Shown piece after piece: positions 39,001 to 46,421 of a stretch of DNA of 64,000 nucleotides. A model generated the notes under the pieces. The model searched no databases and was not told the DNA's origin. It saw nothing but the letters and a program-made list of their open reading frames with translations. A program made the position numbers and the translations under genes. The DNA lies in the NCBI RefSeq assembly GCF_026914265.1, contig NC_069124.1:7962213-8026212 (forward strand), written 5' to 3'. Position 1 is the stretch's first letter. Every line of letters begins with the position of its first letter. This DNA is from Mya arenaria. Taxonomy: Eukaryota > Mollusca > Bivalvia > Myida > Myidae.

Positions 39001-40869
39001 ATAGCATTTAAGATATAACAGTTTTTCTAAATTTCTTATTTTGTATGTGCTAACTTTGTCATATGTTGACTGTAAGACATAATATGTGTATTTGTTGATA
39101 ATTTCCCATGTATATAGGAGACGTTTCCATCATGATTTATTCCCATTTTGTATTCATTAGTTGATATTAACACAAGCCCGGAAGTTCTGCACTGATAAAA
39201 TGTCTATTGCTTTGCACAACTTTTGGTTTTGTAAGTAGGGCTTGTTAGAATGCGGGCTTTTTTACCTAAAAGTCTCATTTCAATGATTGTGTATTTCTGT
39301 GTGGTCTGATTCTGTATTTCAATATGGTTAAGGTATAAAAAGGCCAATTTCCATCCACTTCCATAATTATAAATTAAACTAGCTGATAGTGGTTCCCACC
39401 CTAAATGAAGTTTGACTATTGTGTACTGCTGGTCTTTCAGAGAGAGAGCGGTTCAGGAGCTGAGACGTCATGGTCTGGTGCCCCCACTACCGACACTGGA
39501 TTACTCGAGCAGCACTCGCTACAGGTCCACAAGTCCCGCAAGGTCAAGGTCACGCAGTCCTACCAGGTACACACACAACTTTTACATGCAGTAAAAATCT
39601 TCTTCTGTGTGTGTTTGAAAATTTTCTTTGACAAAGGTATGAGTGAAAGTTTATATAAATAAGTATGTGCTTCAGTTAGGAGAGCTTGCACATTTGTTGA
39701 AATAACTTTGTAACGAGGCTAACAGTTCTAGTGTCGGCTGTCTGATATCTTATTTGTGATCACATTAATTAAAATTGATTGAACTTTCAATTTTCTCATG
39801 TTTAAATGCAAGTTCATTTAGTTTTTTAAATTTTAAAAGGTGTTGTTTTTTCCAATTTTGAAAAAGAACGTACTATGGAACTGTTTTATAAAAAAAATAT
39901 TTTAGTAATCCTGCATCCTTCACCTCAATATTGAATTGAATTTTTAAACTTTCACTCATATACATTTTTTTTTCATCAATTGCAGATTTTTATGCTGTTT
40001 TATTTTTTTGTTATTTTGTGGAATTGTGACATTCTGATTTAACATGCATGTTTCCTGTATTAACTGCACATGAGATAGTGCACCTAGTTGTGTTGCACAG
40101 TGATTCATTATTCAAACAACAACACTTCCATCCCTAATGCATTCAAGATGGCGAACATTGGAACTGAGGTCTGTATTTAATAAGCATGATAGATTAGAAA
40201 TATTGAAGCATATAGATAAGTAGATTGACAAACAAAAGACAAGATTGTATATAGTGAGTGCACATAGTTTTCACATATACACAGATTAGACGTACATGGT
40301 GTATGCTGAAAATATGCAGCACAACTAATGGTTACCAATACCTTATTAACTGATGCACAAGGTGTTCTTCAAATTATTTTTGTGTATAGATTACCAGTGT
40401 TTGAAATTATAATTTGTCTACAGCTTCTGTTAGTTGACCCAACCAATAACAATAACAAGTTAAGGCTAATTTTCAAAATGGATGTATGGAGAATTTAAAA
40501 AAGTGTACCCAGTAAATGATATATTTTCAATCAACAATAAGATAATGGTGTAAGGGTCAGTAATACATGTGTATATTAATTGATTGAATCAATGAATTAT
40601 TGATATTTTCTATATTTCTATGATTGAATTATTTAACTTTTCAAATATTGAAATGTAACGAAAATGTTGATGTAGAAATTTGGCCTCTTTTCAGTCATTT
40701 TATTTTGCAATTTTCACAATTTGTTATTATTTTGAACATCAGCAGGTACAGGAGCCGTAGCCCGGACACTTCCTACCTGAGTTCTTCCCGTCGCCGCTCA
40801 CCAGAACGTAGCGGCCTTTCACTTGAAGATGACACCACTGCCAAATCTTACAACTCAGATCTGCTTTGA
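11718..40869 (+). CDS. CEP135: CEP135, centrosomal protein of 135 kDa (whole coding span)
   Basis: Twenty-two exons splice in consistent phase into 1,265 codons (human about 1,140). Landmarks recalled from the human protein are all present in order: N-terminal RKRLDQLGY and PLVEKLFADLVHTTESL; ADLKFLNNQY; RRQRMEID; DDPYVADLLQVAD; LDGGRPSDV; RISHLNIQ-type block; EEERNYYR; DEKTEKVANL; SLRRQLD; SERHTNKNLESLL; and the terminal ERAVQELRRHGL. The product is almost entirely coiled coil. By family knowledge (CEP135/Bld10) it forms the pinhead of the centriolar cartwheel, binding SAS-6 through its C-terminus and microtubules and CPAP through its N-terminus, and it is needed for centriole and basal-body assembly. 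Unusual here are a second EEERDYYR exon, candidate micro-exons between 28680 and 31709, alternative 3' exons, and an RS-rich tail. An ATTAAA poly(A) signal lies at 40941-40946. Confidence 0.97.
13047..13214 (+). CDS. CEP135: CEP135 coding exon 2
   Basis: Codons 106-161, phase 1 on both sides. It contains ENADLKFLNNQYVHKVRGLE and LQEKNFHAVVSTPG, the N-terminal coiled coil that binds microtubules in the human protein. Acceptor CTCAG, donor GTGAGA. Confidence 0.96.
13277..13350. repeat. Interspersed repeat, paired with 23000-23080
   Basis: ATTTTTAACAAGCCCTGCT and GATTTGAGCAAGC recur at 23000-23060 in the same order with small differences. This is an unclassified intronic repeat in two CEP135 introns. 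Ends are not defined. Confidence 0.5.
13905..16092. mobile_element. Repeat element built of about eight 179-bp tandem units
   Basis: Units beginning GGTTAAGGTTTTGC start at 13973, 14152, 14331, 14498, 14677, 14857, 15033 and 15923, a spacing of 167-180 bp once the insert at 15060-15774 is removed. The block starts TAGCTCAACTATTCGAAGAA and ends with GGAATAGTCGAGC and a CTGTGACAGCTCTTG tail, so related GCTC-ACTATTC motifs face each other at the ends. The family is not identified. Confidence 0.65.
15060..15774. mobile_element. hAT-like MITE inserted in the 179-bp array
   Basis: Inverted ends CAGTCTTCCCGAAAT at both termini, and further GTCCGG-rich motifs inside each end. CACACA flanks both sides (15054-15059 and 15775-15780). 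The CAG-TTCCC type end suggests the hAT superfamily, although the direct repeat seen is 6 rather than 8 bp. There is no transposase frame. It is the youngest layer of a three-layer nest. Confidence 0.75.
17697..17926 (+). CDS. CEP135: CEP135 coding exon 3
   Basis: Codons 162-238, phase 1 in and phase 0 out. It begins GGKKKTIPFRRQRMEID and contains DDPYVADLLQVADGRIAELD, a highly conserved CEP135 block. Acceptor TTACAG, donor GTAGGC. Confidence 0.96.
18197..19226. mobile_element. hAT MITE with perfect 8-bp target duplication
   Basis: Ends read TAGTGATGTTCCGAT and, on the opposite strand, TAGTGTTGGGAATCGG. They are flanked by identical CTCTTTAC at 18189-18196 and 19227-19234. An 8-bp duplication with TAGTG-type ends is characteristic of hAT elements. 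The interior contains many AATCGATT-like palindromic motifs and a second element at 18234-18898. No transposase remains. Confidence 0.88.
18234..18898. mobile_element. Interspersed element nested in the hAT MITE
   Basis: Starts ATACCCCCCAAAACAAAG (given twice), then a GTCTGTCC simple repeat, then about three copies of a ~165-bp unit starting TGTCCGGGATTCATC and containing GGTCACATGACCCTGAC. TAGTT flanks both sides (18229-18233 and 18899-18903). The family is unknown. Short open frames within it are by-products. Confidence 0.7.
20395..20415. repeat. C21 homopolymer
   Basis: An uninterrupted run of 21 C in an intron. Length is likely unreliable in the assembly. Confidence 0.9.
23000..23090. 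repeat. Interspersed repeat, paired with 13277-13350
   Basis: Contains TTTAACAAGCCCTGCTG and AATTTGAGCAAGC in the same order as at 13277. It ends near GCAGGGCTTGCGTGC, which is partly a reverse complement of its own start, hinting at a small inverted-repeat element. Confidence 0.5.
25380..25565. repeat. Degenerate GAACCAAACCCT-type repeat before CEP135 exon 4
   Basis: About six diverged copies of a ~30-bp motif around GTGAGGA..GAACC(A/C)A. It is intronic, with no coding signal. Confidence 0.5.
25656..25784 (+). CDS. CEP135: CEP135 coding exon 4
   Basis: Codons 239-281, phase 0 on both sides. Contains EIERLNRMLDGGRPSDVVAL and ISHLNIQ, matching the human LDGGRSPDVLSLE and AHLNIQ block. Acceptor TTCAG, donor GTAAGA. 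Confidence 0.96.
26269..26550 (+). CDS. CEP135: CEP135 coding exon 5
   Basis: Codons 282-375, phase 0. Starts IDFLQQKNREMERKFRDAV and runs as one coiled coil to LEDLDLTIAQLRA. Donor GTACGT. Confidence 0.94.
27006..27156 (+). CDS. CEP135: CEP135 coding exon 6
   Basis: Codons 376-425 plus one base. ENERFSKDLAEARSS to RLSHRVNKLMAN, parallel to the human KERLSDELLVKSDL to KQRLSKKVESF. Acceptor TTTCAG, donor GTGCGC. Confidence 0.94.
27906..28180 (+). CDS. CEP135: CEP135 coding exon 7
   Basis: Codons 426-517. Contains ELVLEIERLKRKN, LDAFVRSVEEERNYYRDQAE and a Ser/Arg/Pro-rich segment (RSRTPSRPSSRSASP). The EEERxYY motif is the conserved one of vertebrate CEP135 and TSGA10. Acceptor TTACAG, donor GTAGGG. 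Confidence 0.95.
28557..28679 (+). CDS. CEP135: CEP135 coding exon 8 (second EEERDYYR exon)
   Basis: Codons 518-558, phase 0. Contains MRVMEEERDYYRTEYEALK, a near-repeat of the VEEERNYYRDQAEAF motif in exon 7. As I recall, human CEP135 has this motif once, so this could be an old exon or segment duplication. It ends with a basic RASSARATPTK. Donor GTAGGT. Confidence 0.9.
28981..29012. repeat. (CATT)n microsatellite
   Basis: About six CATT units (AAAACTCATTCATTCATT...), forming part of the pyrimidine-rich region before the candidate micro-exon at 29046. Confidence 0.8.
29046..29069 (+). CDS. CEP135: Candidate CEP135 micro-exon A (24 nt)
   Basis: LNDVKKKS, phase 0, between a strong acceptor (long pyrimidine tract, TTTCCTAG) and a consensus donor GTAAGT. 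Its length is a multiple of three, so inclusion keeps the frame between exons 8 and 9. Not confirmed by homology. Confidence 0.5.
29568..29600 (+). CDS. CEP135: Candidate CEP135 micro-exon B (33 nt)
   Basis: QLFSPFEWYYP, phase 0, between TTTCTTCACTAG and donor GTAAGT. It preserves frame. The aromatic, proline-containing peptide is unlike coiled coil and would put a break in the rod. Not confirmed by homology. Confidence 0.5.
29639..29655. repeat. Short (CA)n tract
   Basis: About eight CA units in a CEP135 intron. Confidence 0.7.
30298..30312 (+). CDS. CEP135: Candidate CEP135 micro-exon C (15 nt)
   Basis: TLMAK, phase 0, between CATTTTCAG and GTAGTACG. This is the weakest of the three micro-exon candidates, because so short a segment can be framed by AG and GT by chance. 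Confidence 0.25.
30919..31139. repeat. 23-bp tandem repeat, about 9.6 copies
   Basis: Unit TTTTGTTCTGTAATAAGACA plus CTG, with a GATTTGCAATAAGA variant in the first copies. It gives three overlapping minus-strand frames (units read as NSVLLQNKT and similar), which are repeat artefacts. Confidence 0.93.
31710..31802 (+). CDS. CEP135: CEP135 coding exon 9
   Basis: Codons 559-589, phase 0. EAEIVKLTKERDEMRQLLDK and FERHMAE match the human EIHQITRERDELQRMLERFE segment. Acceptor TTACAG, donor GTATTT. Confidence 0.95.
32155..32217 (+). CDS. CEP135: CEP135 coding exon 10
   Basis: Codons 590-610, phase 0. NVKVLTGERDKLNQMYEE, near-identical to the human NVKLLTAERDKLSVLYNE. Acceptor TTACAG, donor GTAAGT. 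Confidence 0.96.
32713..32886 (+). CDS. CEP135: CEP135 coding exon 11
   Basis: Codons 611-668, phase 0. AKDELHKVRRELVRSPKSP, then ENERDDAVSELRRMTTERD and SLRERLK, matching the human EKELALSDLRRIMAEKEALREKL pattern. Acceptor CCCCAG, donor GTTTGT. Confidence 0.95.
33170..33399 (+). CDS. CEP135: CEP135 coding exon 12
   Basis: Codons 669-744 plus two bases. IATEVSLSEKAKLEQRGEDL and VRSLEAQIKDMAGRL, coiled coil. Acceptor TTCTAG, donor GTAAGT. Confidence 0.95.
33710..33980 (+). CDS. CEP135: CEP135 coding exon 13
   Basis: Codons 745-835. LEETQKRLARRESELNAQEE, then ISQLDREKDNLQISVDEKTE and KVANLNEEV, matching the human DKEKDFLQETVDEKTEKIANL. Acceptor CTCTAG, donor GTGGGT. Confidence 0.96.
34260..34315 (+). 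CDS. CEP135: CEP135 coding exon 14
   Basis: Codons 836-853 plus two bases, only 56 nt. EKLISDLKVRISELDAQL. Acceptor TTCCAG, donor GTAGGT. Confidence 0.94.
34575..34743 (+). CDS. CEP135: CEP135 coding exon 15
   Basis: Codons 854-910. DRELKSLRRQLDSTSDDLNE and ENRRLQDDLSVMTRENQ, almost the human REINSLRRQLDAAHKELDE and ENRRLQDDLATMARENQ. One of the best conserved blocks. Confidence 0.97.
35029..35139 (+). CDS. CEP135: CEP135 coding exon 16
   Basis: Codons 911-947, phase 0. KLNQELQEALEDKEGLKQQ and YILEVRRFEDTLASK, matching the human VHKYITEVSRWESLMAAK. Donor GTGCGT. Confidence 0.96.
35347..35379 (+). pseudogene. Relict duplicate of the start of CEP135 exon 17
   Basis: Preceded by a pyrimidine-rich acceptor-like CTTACCAG. 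It matches the first 33 nt of exon 17 at 25 of 33 positions, 140 bp upstream of the real exon. The frame reads DKECSDL then TAA, where the real exon reads EKERSDLLDQY. Weaker similarity seems to continue to about 35415. It reads as a decayed tandem duplicate of an exon start. Confidence 0.7.
35487..35672 (+). CDS. CEP135: CEP135 coding exon 17
   Basis: Codons 948-1009, phase 0. EKERSDLLDQYRALSSEAEQ, then LRRLRDKVDNQEREIQE, matching the human EKENQDLLDRFQMLHNRAE and LRERVELLEKEIQE. Acceptor TTTCAG, donor GTAGGG. Confidence 0.97.
36032..36241 (+). CDS. CEP135: CEP135 coding exon 18
   Basis: Codons 1010-1079, phase 0. HLNAEQAYELQVSNLTRCL and LSDLTAVRELCSRLEGTKES, matching the human HINAHHAYESQISSMAKAM and DLSSLRELCIKLDSGK. 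Donor GTTAGG. Confidence 0.96.
36560..36762 (+). CDS. CEP135: CEP135 coding exon 19
   Basis: Codons 1080-1146 plus two bases. SERHTNKNLESLLQNNREKE and QMLKDRLSLNESK, the SAS-6-binding C-terminal part of the protein by family knowledge. Acceptor TTCCAG, donor GTGAGT. Confidence 0.97.
37090..37194 (+). CDS. CEP135: CEP135 coding exon 20
   Basis: Codons 1147-1181 plus two bases. SQSREIASLRTRNVELEGDV and RLRRQLTSEKFER, matching the human SQSRENTMLRAKVAQL and LKRQISTERYER. Donor GTAGGA. Confidence 0.96.
37856..37918 (+). CDS. CEP135: Candidate CEP135 cassette exon (63 nt)
   Basis: Lies between an ATGTTATAG acceptor and a GTGAGT donor. Its 63 nt keep the frame: read in phase 2 it gives SLRTSSGARSLTIMSFNDGG and two more residues without a stop, where exon 20 normally joins exon 21. 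Its GC content is higher than the surrounding intron. No homologue recognised. Confidence 0.45.
38425..38494 (+). CDS. CEP135: Candidate alternative CEP135 exon (70 nt), changes the C-terminus
   Basis: Acceptor TTATTTTAG, donor GTAAGA. Entered in phase 2 it reads ERERFNNLYNNYDSYKSCDY then VTQ, resembling the start of exon 21 (RERAVQEL). It leaves in phase 0, so joining to exon 21 gives a different frame (RESGSGAETSWSG...) that stops five codons into exon 22. That isoform would lose the conserved RRHGL end and the RS tail. It may be a functional alternative or a relict exon-21 duplicate. Confidence 0.35.
39441..39566 (+). CDS. CEP135: CEP135 coding exon 21
   Basis: Codons 1182-1223 plus two bases. 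ERAVQELRRHGLVPPLPTLD equals the human ERAIQEMRRHGLATPPLSS, then STRYRSTSPARSRSRSPT. The human protein ends soon after this point with a short SPSHSPEHRNV-like tail. Acceptor TTTCAG, donor GTACAC. Confidence 0.95.
40743..40869 (+). CDS. CEP135: CEP135 coding exon 22, last coding exon
   Basis: SRYRSRSPDTSYLSSSRRR and SPERSGLSLEDDTTAKSYNS, ending SDLL and TGA. The acceptor reads CATCAGCAG, a NAGNAG pair, so the exon may start at 40743 or 40746, adding or dropping one serine with the frame kept. The R/S-P-rich content suggests heavy phosphorylation, by analogy with other SR-type tails. Confidence 0.9.
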
Positions 40870-40940
40870 TAGGACAGCAACTTAACTACTTCAGCCAGCG
40901 ATATTGCTTAGCCAACCATTGTCATGTATCAACTTTGATT

Positions 40941-40946
40941 ATTAAA
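40941..40946 (+). terminator. CEP135: Poly(A) signal ATTAAA of CEP135
   Basis: First recognisable signal, about 72 nt after the CEP135 stop codon. It is a common variant of AATAAA. A canonical AATAAA also occurs at 42941, so longer 3'UTRs are possible. Confidence 0.4.
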
Positions 40947-40988
40947 AATGTATAAATTTTATGTATATTCAATACCAAGAACTGAAAG

Positions 40989-42704
40989 CTTGTATTTACG
41001 ATGTTTATAATAAGAAAAATGGTTATTTTGGATTGATTTCTTTTTATTCCTACATTGCAACTTGTAGCATTTCTTTCGAGTTACATGTTATTACGTAACA
41101 AAATCTTTCATAACATTAAAAGTAATAATTAGCATGTGTGTTACAAATAACATCGAATCACATCAATTTTCTAACGCTTATATATTTGACATATAAGTTG
41201 TCATTTTCATCAAACTGGAAAAACTTTTTGCAGTTTTCCTTATGTGCGAGCCCTTCGTATCAAAAAAGCATTATTTGAATTGTTAGCACATGTTGTGGAT
41301 GTGGTTGGTTATTTTTCTTGTTTTGCATGTTTGTTAAGATTCTGCCATGAATTTTCTTCTTTTCTTTGACAAACTTATATAATGTATGTTATGTTACAAC
41401 AGAATTGTGCTGGTTGTATTTATTTTTTTTCGTTCTTGTCTGTGATAACGTATAAAGTTGCTAACGAAATATCTAGTTTTACCAATGGAGCTAGTATGAA
41501 AATGAGTATTATATATGTCCACCATCTCTGTTTTTAATTTGTTTCCTGCAGGGATCACAAAGACTGCCACCTTTTATGAAACCTGAAACTGTTTCCATAT
41601 ATGATATAAACTTTTCTTCGTCTTTCTCACTGTATAAAAAATCCTTCTTACCGATCCACTCAAAATTCGTCCAATGGGAAGATGAAATCCTCCAACTTCT
41701 AATCAATTGATTGATTTCTCTTTTTTGAGATATATGTACTTGCAAATATTCTCATTTTTCAATATACCACTCTAGAATTTGAAGGAGAGACTGTGATATG
41801 TAAATATATACCAGCTGACATTTATTTACACCATATTCTGTATATACCAAAAGCTGTATCCTCCATATGCTTGGATAGTTCATGTAGCGATGCTTTTATT
41901 TATTACCATAACCATTTTCACTATCTCATATTCATGATGCCCTCATTTTGTCTAGCTATTGAAATGTGAATGATAAAAATACAAAGTGAATGAGACAAAA
42001 AAAATTGATTTGACATTTGATAGAGAAGAATTGACGTGTATATATTCATCAATACCTGTCCTACCTGTCCTTATATATTAACATAATTATTTTATTCAAG
42101 GATGAAATTTAGTGCCTTAGTAATGAAGTTTCAAATTGTTAAACATAGATTTACATTTCTATAAGTTGGTTACTGTAAATTGAATATGCATTGAAGATGA
42201 AAGGACATTATTACCTATCACATGTACAAACTTAAATGCTGCAGACTTAGTGCAAGACAGTTGTATCTCAAAATTGAATTAGAAAGCATAACAGCAGTCT
42301 TGTGCCGAGCCCTTGCTGTATGTGTTTGAAGTTGCTACTTTTGAAGCAATTACTTTGTGTTATTAAAATTAAGATCTTTCGATATCACAAATTCATATTA
42401 AGAGTATCAATTTGCCATTCCATTTGTCAGTGTTGTTTATGTGATAGTATATGTGCACTAGTATTACAATACCAATAATACTTATAATACAGATATCCGT
42501 CCAGAATTGTAGTTTTTATTTGGGGTTTATTTATTATTTATTTTACAACTGTGTAGATAAACTATACTAACTGATCTTATGTATATGTTTGTATGTATGG
42601 TTCCTATTTACATGTAACTAATGGCTTTATTTCTGTTTTAATAATGATAATTGTCAACGCTTCTTAGAACAGACTCTGAATTTTACTGTCCTCACTTTTT
42701 CTGT
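40989..42704 (+). repeat. Original copy of the duplicated CEP135 3' flank
   Basis: Counterpart of 1-1709. Here the sequence is continuous with CEP135 on the left and with unique sequence on the right. This copy lacks the short deletions seen in the other one and is presumably the reliable version. It contains the candidate terminal exon at 41552-41710. Confidence 0.93.
41552..41710 (+). CDS. Candidate terminal exon, 52 codons and stop, unknown
   Basis: A consensus acceptor (GTTTCCTGCAG) is followed in phase 0 by 52 open codons and TGA: GSQRLPPFMKPETVSIYDIN, then FSSSFSLYKK, ending EDEILQLLIN. It is not reachable from CEP135 exon 21 in the canonical phase. It could be an alternative CEP135 last exon, an exon of another gene, or chance. 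In the copy at 563-718 two length differences of 1 and 2 nt cancel, so that frame also reaches the stop. Confidence 0.2.
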   Translation, partial: GSQRLPPFMKPETVSIYDINFSSSFSLYKKSFLPIHSKFVQWEDEILQLLIN

Positions 42705-43008
42705 TAAAAAGGTAATTAGAAAGAAATTAAACTTACTCTTTTGATAGTGGCTAATAACTTTCATGTTTTTACCTTCTAATAGCGGTTTCTCTTTCTTCCT
42801 CGCACATGTACTTGGTTCTATACTGCCAGATATTAGAATTTGTTTTCGTAGTAATTTTATATGTATCTAATTTTCATTCACATACTGAGTGTTATAGACA
42901 TTCCGTTAAATGATATTTGATTTAGGACCAGTAGATATGAAATAAAAACAAGAGTCATGTTCAAAGAAGTGGTACAACGAAGCTAGCTTTTTTAAGTGTT
43001 TAGAAGCT

Positions 43009-43139
43009 GTTGCTAGGTAACACTCTAGCTTTTTATTGTTAAAAAGCTGTTGCTAGGTAACACTAGCTTCTGAGTATTAAGAAGCTGTTGCCAGGTAACA
43101 CTGTAGCTTCTAAGTGTTAAGAAGTTAATACTAGGTAAC
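43009..43139 (+). promoter_or_regulatory. Tandem array of RFX X-box-like sites
   Basis: Three 13-mers, GTTGCTAGGTAAC at 43009-43021 and 43049-43061 and GTTGCCAGGTAAC at 43087-43099, plus a degenerate fourth (GTTAATACTAGGTAAC, 43124-43139). They sit in ~38-40-bp units with AGCTTCT-type spacers. GTTGCC and GGTAAC are RFX half-sites, here separated by 1 bp. They may be real sites or chance content of a small tandem repeat. Confidence 0.5.
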
Positions 43140-43514
43140 ACAACCCTTCTTTCGGCAGCTCTTGACCTGGTATGCTTTGGAAGTGAACTGTATGTACACT
43201 GTTAGCCTAGTTGACTTATATACAGTATTTTGGAATTTTTCAGAAAATAAATAATTAAAGACAACTTGTGTTTGCTTTCCCCCAAGGATTCTTTAGTAGA
43301 AGCATGTTATTGGGGACTTAACTATTTAAGATATTTTTATGCTTAAACAATTGACTATCTCCATAAGTAATTTATTAGTTAAAGCATTGATTAAAGTCCA
43401 TTTTTGCCAAGCGTTTAGTCTTAACCGTATATATTACATGTATCTCAAAAGTCAACTCTGTACACAATACCAGATTTACATCAACTAGAGTTCAAAAGGT
43501 CAAGGTTAAATATA

Positions 43515-44050
43515 ATGATGTTTAGCTCTACTGGACAGAGCCTATGCCATGGCTTGGTGTCCGTCGTCCATGCGTGCGTCCGTAAACTGATTGCTTAAGA
43601 ACGTCATACTGTCTTCAGTTTCGATTGTATCTCAATCAAACTTATACAGCAGTTAGACATACATCCGAGCTCGGTTACTTTCTTCAACCAGCCAGATCAA
43701 CCCATGCATGACTGGATTATGGCCTTTGAAATTCTGCAGCCCAAGTATTTTCTAATGCAGACAACTTTGTACAGAGAGCTGTGTATTACTGTAGTAGTTT
43801 TTTCGCGGGCCTATAGTTATTCTATGGATCTATTGTCACGTCTACTTGATAAATCGTCAACGACTTTTGCGACCGAACTCGGTGAAGGACGAGTTTATGA
43901 AGGACTTCGATGGATTTGCTTTTTGTGCCCCTATCTGTTACTAAAATTGAAAAAAAGAACAGTTGAAACTGAATCTCACAACGAAGGCTGAAGTTATTCT
44001 GTCAATTATTGAACACCTGTTTTCGTCGCAATGCGGCGTTTCTTGTTTAT
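43515..44050. repeat. Probable interspersed repeat
   Basis: Starts GTTTAGCTCTACTGGACAG and has a GTGTCCGTCGTCCATGCG segment with short GTCCGT-like repeats, of the kind I associate with dispersed molluscan repeats. Ends are uncertain. A 95-aa frame at 43704-43991 has no recognised domain. Confidence 0.35.
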
Positions 44051-46319
44051 TGATTATTGCATTTATCTCTTAGACAAAGCGGCGTATAGTCGAGTGCGCT
44101 GACCTACAACAGCTTTTTTTGGTAATATGTTCCCTGCAAGAATAAAAGGCCATGCATACAGAAACAATCAAACGGTCATGCATGTAACTTATTGCTTGAT
44201 TAACTGTTATAGTAATGTGATCCAGATATTACGCTATATACAGTTGACTATTAATGAGTTGAGATGTACTTTTGTAACGTTACCTTTCATTTGGCATATA
44301 TTTAATTTTCCAAAGTGTTCGACTTTATCGCGCTCATTTTTCCAATAAAAATACAATCAATTAGAAATCACAACTCGTATATGTTTATTTTTTAATGGAG
44401 TTCATTCCAGCGAAAATCATTTACCCTTCGTCAACAGTTGAAACTGGCTATCGGTGGCTATCGCCGACTGGTCAGCGTATCTGTCTCTGAATCAGAGGGC
44501 TCTCTCTTCGATCTTTGCTCGGAACTTTGTCGATGGATTACTGGTTATAACCCAGGACTGGTAAATAGTTCTTAATCACATGTACATCACAGATTTTAAA
44601 AACTGTACATGCGTTTTGTCGCCTAAAGGCCCTACAAAGCTTATGTTACATGTTCTTGATCGTCAATGAATCTTAACCTTACCTTTATAACCCTAATATC
44701 TAACTCCTCGGTTTCGAAAAATCTATCTAAGCCCACCTGCACCTGTCACGTGCACTTCTTTCATTTAATTATAGTTATGGTTCGCTGTCAAACAATTATA
44801 TTACCAGAGTTTTATTATACTGAGGATAAAGTTGTGTACGACGTTATATAAGATATGAACATACTCAGAAATATATCACATAGTTGTGATGTATTATCAA
44901 AAATCAAGGACCAGTGGCTTATATGTCCGTGCCATAACATATAATTAACATGCAGAAAACAACAACACATGTTATATGTACCTAACAGGTTACAGAGGGG
45001 GGGGGGGGGGGGGGCGGTCGTGGTAATCAGATTTCAATGGCTATACTGGACACAAGCAAGTGTTAAGCTTCAACACTAATCATTTCAATTTGAGAACATT
45101 TGACGAAAAATACATATTGCATGACAAGTTGAAAAGCCGTGCATAACTTTTGCCTTTAAGAAATCCGACCAAAACATAAGCTACCCAAAAACTCCATTAA
45201 CCGTAATGTTAAATGTTGATATATGGTCATACCCTATAATGTTGGAACAATTTGAAAGGTACTTGCTTGCTGACAACTAATATGTAACGTCAAATATGTT
45301 ATGTGTTTCATGGAAATAATTCCTCTTTATTTGTACTGAAATTGGATCTTAAATGTCATATTTGGCTATCTTTGTAGGCCTCTGATAACACAGTTTCGAC
45401 ATTTGTTTTACATTTTCTTTTTCCATAACACAAAACCATTTCCATCGAGACCCAAATACTATGGGGTCACTAGGCATCCGCAATCAACGTTCTTTGGGGT
45501 TGGATTACTTGAGTCATATCTATGTAAATTAGATAATATATAAATAGGATATGATGGTTGCATTTTCCAATGTTTTACCTTAACTTTTTCTGATCATCAA
45601 ACAACCTCGACAAGTTGCATTGAAATGCATATTGTGGTCACCACATTGCCACAGGTACTGAAGACATTTGACACGAATGTTTATGCCAAACACTACTTTG
45701 TACAAGTTGAAGAGTAACCAATGCACAAAGTTCTCAGGAATTGCTACCTTGTTAAAAAAGACCATATTTCGAATGATAATGGGGATCGACCTGTTGTAAT
45801 AGTGGTGTATAGTTTCCTCCACAATTTTCTAATATTGTTGGCTGATTGAATGGAAGAACGATGGAAAGAAACCAAAACAAACCAAACACATTGACATGGG
45901 ACAACGTACAAACGACAAATTACTGAACCATGGGGCATTTATAGATGTATCACTTTAGATAACTCCCCAGATGCAATGTAAATGATGGAGCGAATTGCTC
46001 TTAATTGGCTAACTATATTGATTTGTCGGGTATCTGCATTGGGTATTCTGCGGAAATTCCAATTGTTAGTTGTTTATTTCTCAGCATCTCAACCGAGTCC
46101 ATATCTGACATAGAACGGAATATTATAGAAACATTGTTTCTATTTGTGTTCGCAAATACGTATCTTGAAATTCAAAAAGTTCATCCAATACAGGAATCTA
46201 GGAATGAAGAATAAGAAAGAACAAAATGCAAATGTGTCTGGTTGAGAGAGGATACCAACAATAAATTATTAACGACCGATCCGCACGCAAAAACTTGTAT
46301 ATATAAACTTGAAAGTGAT
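44051..46319. other. Intergenic, no gene seen
   Basis: AT-rich. Contains a G18 run at 44997-45014 and short frames on both strands without recognisable domains. The minus-strand frames at 45580-45938 show no splice-supported structure. Confidence 0.55.
44997..45014. repeat. G18 homopolymer
   Basis: An uninterrupted G run with G-quadruplex potential. Length is unreliable in assemblies. Confidence 0.9.
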
Positions 46320-46421
46320 ATGGGAGTAACAAGTGAACGTGTGGAGCTTCCATTCGTGAATTCGTCGTTATGGCGAATGAACAAGGATAGGAGGAGAAGG
46401 AATGGGTGTCTGTTATGGCTG
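46320..46421 (+). CDS. DHHC palmitoyltransferase (ZDHHC22/24-like), exon 1
   Basis: ATG at 46320 gives 34 codons, MGVTSERVELPF to RRRRNGCLLWL, ending in phase 0 at a donor (CTG then GTAGTA). The RRRR cluster followed by CLLWL forms the cytosolic edge and beginning of the first membrane helix, which exon 2 continues. The reading frame is open further upstream without another ATG. A TATA-like TATATATAA lies only about 15 nt before the ATG, so the true start might be the ATG near 46375. Confidence 0.65.

Noticed and set aside
44440-44560. tRNA-like sequence with GACTGGTCAGCG and TTCGATC
   Set aside because: A and B boxes are poor and no tRNA fold can be drawn.
45580-45938. Minus-strand frames of 64-80 codons between CEP135 and the palmitoyltransferase
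   Set aside because: No recognisable motif, no clear splice sites; some resemblance to transposase-like wording was too weak to call.
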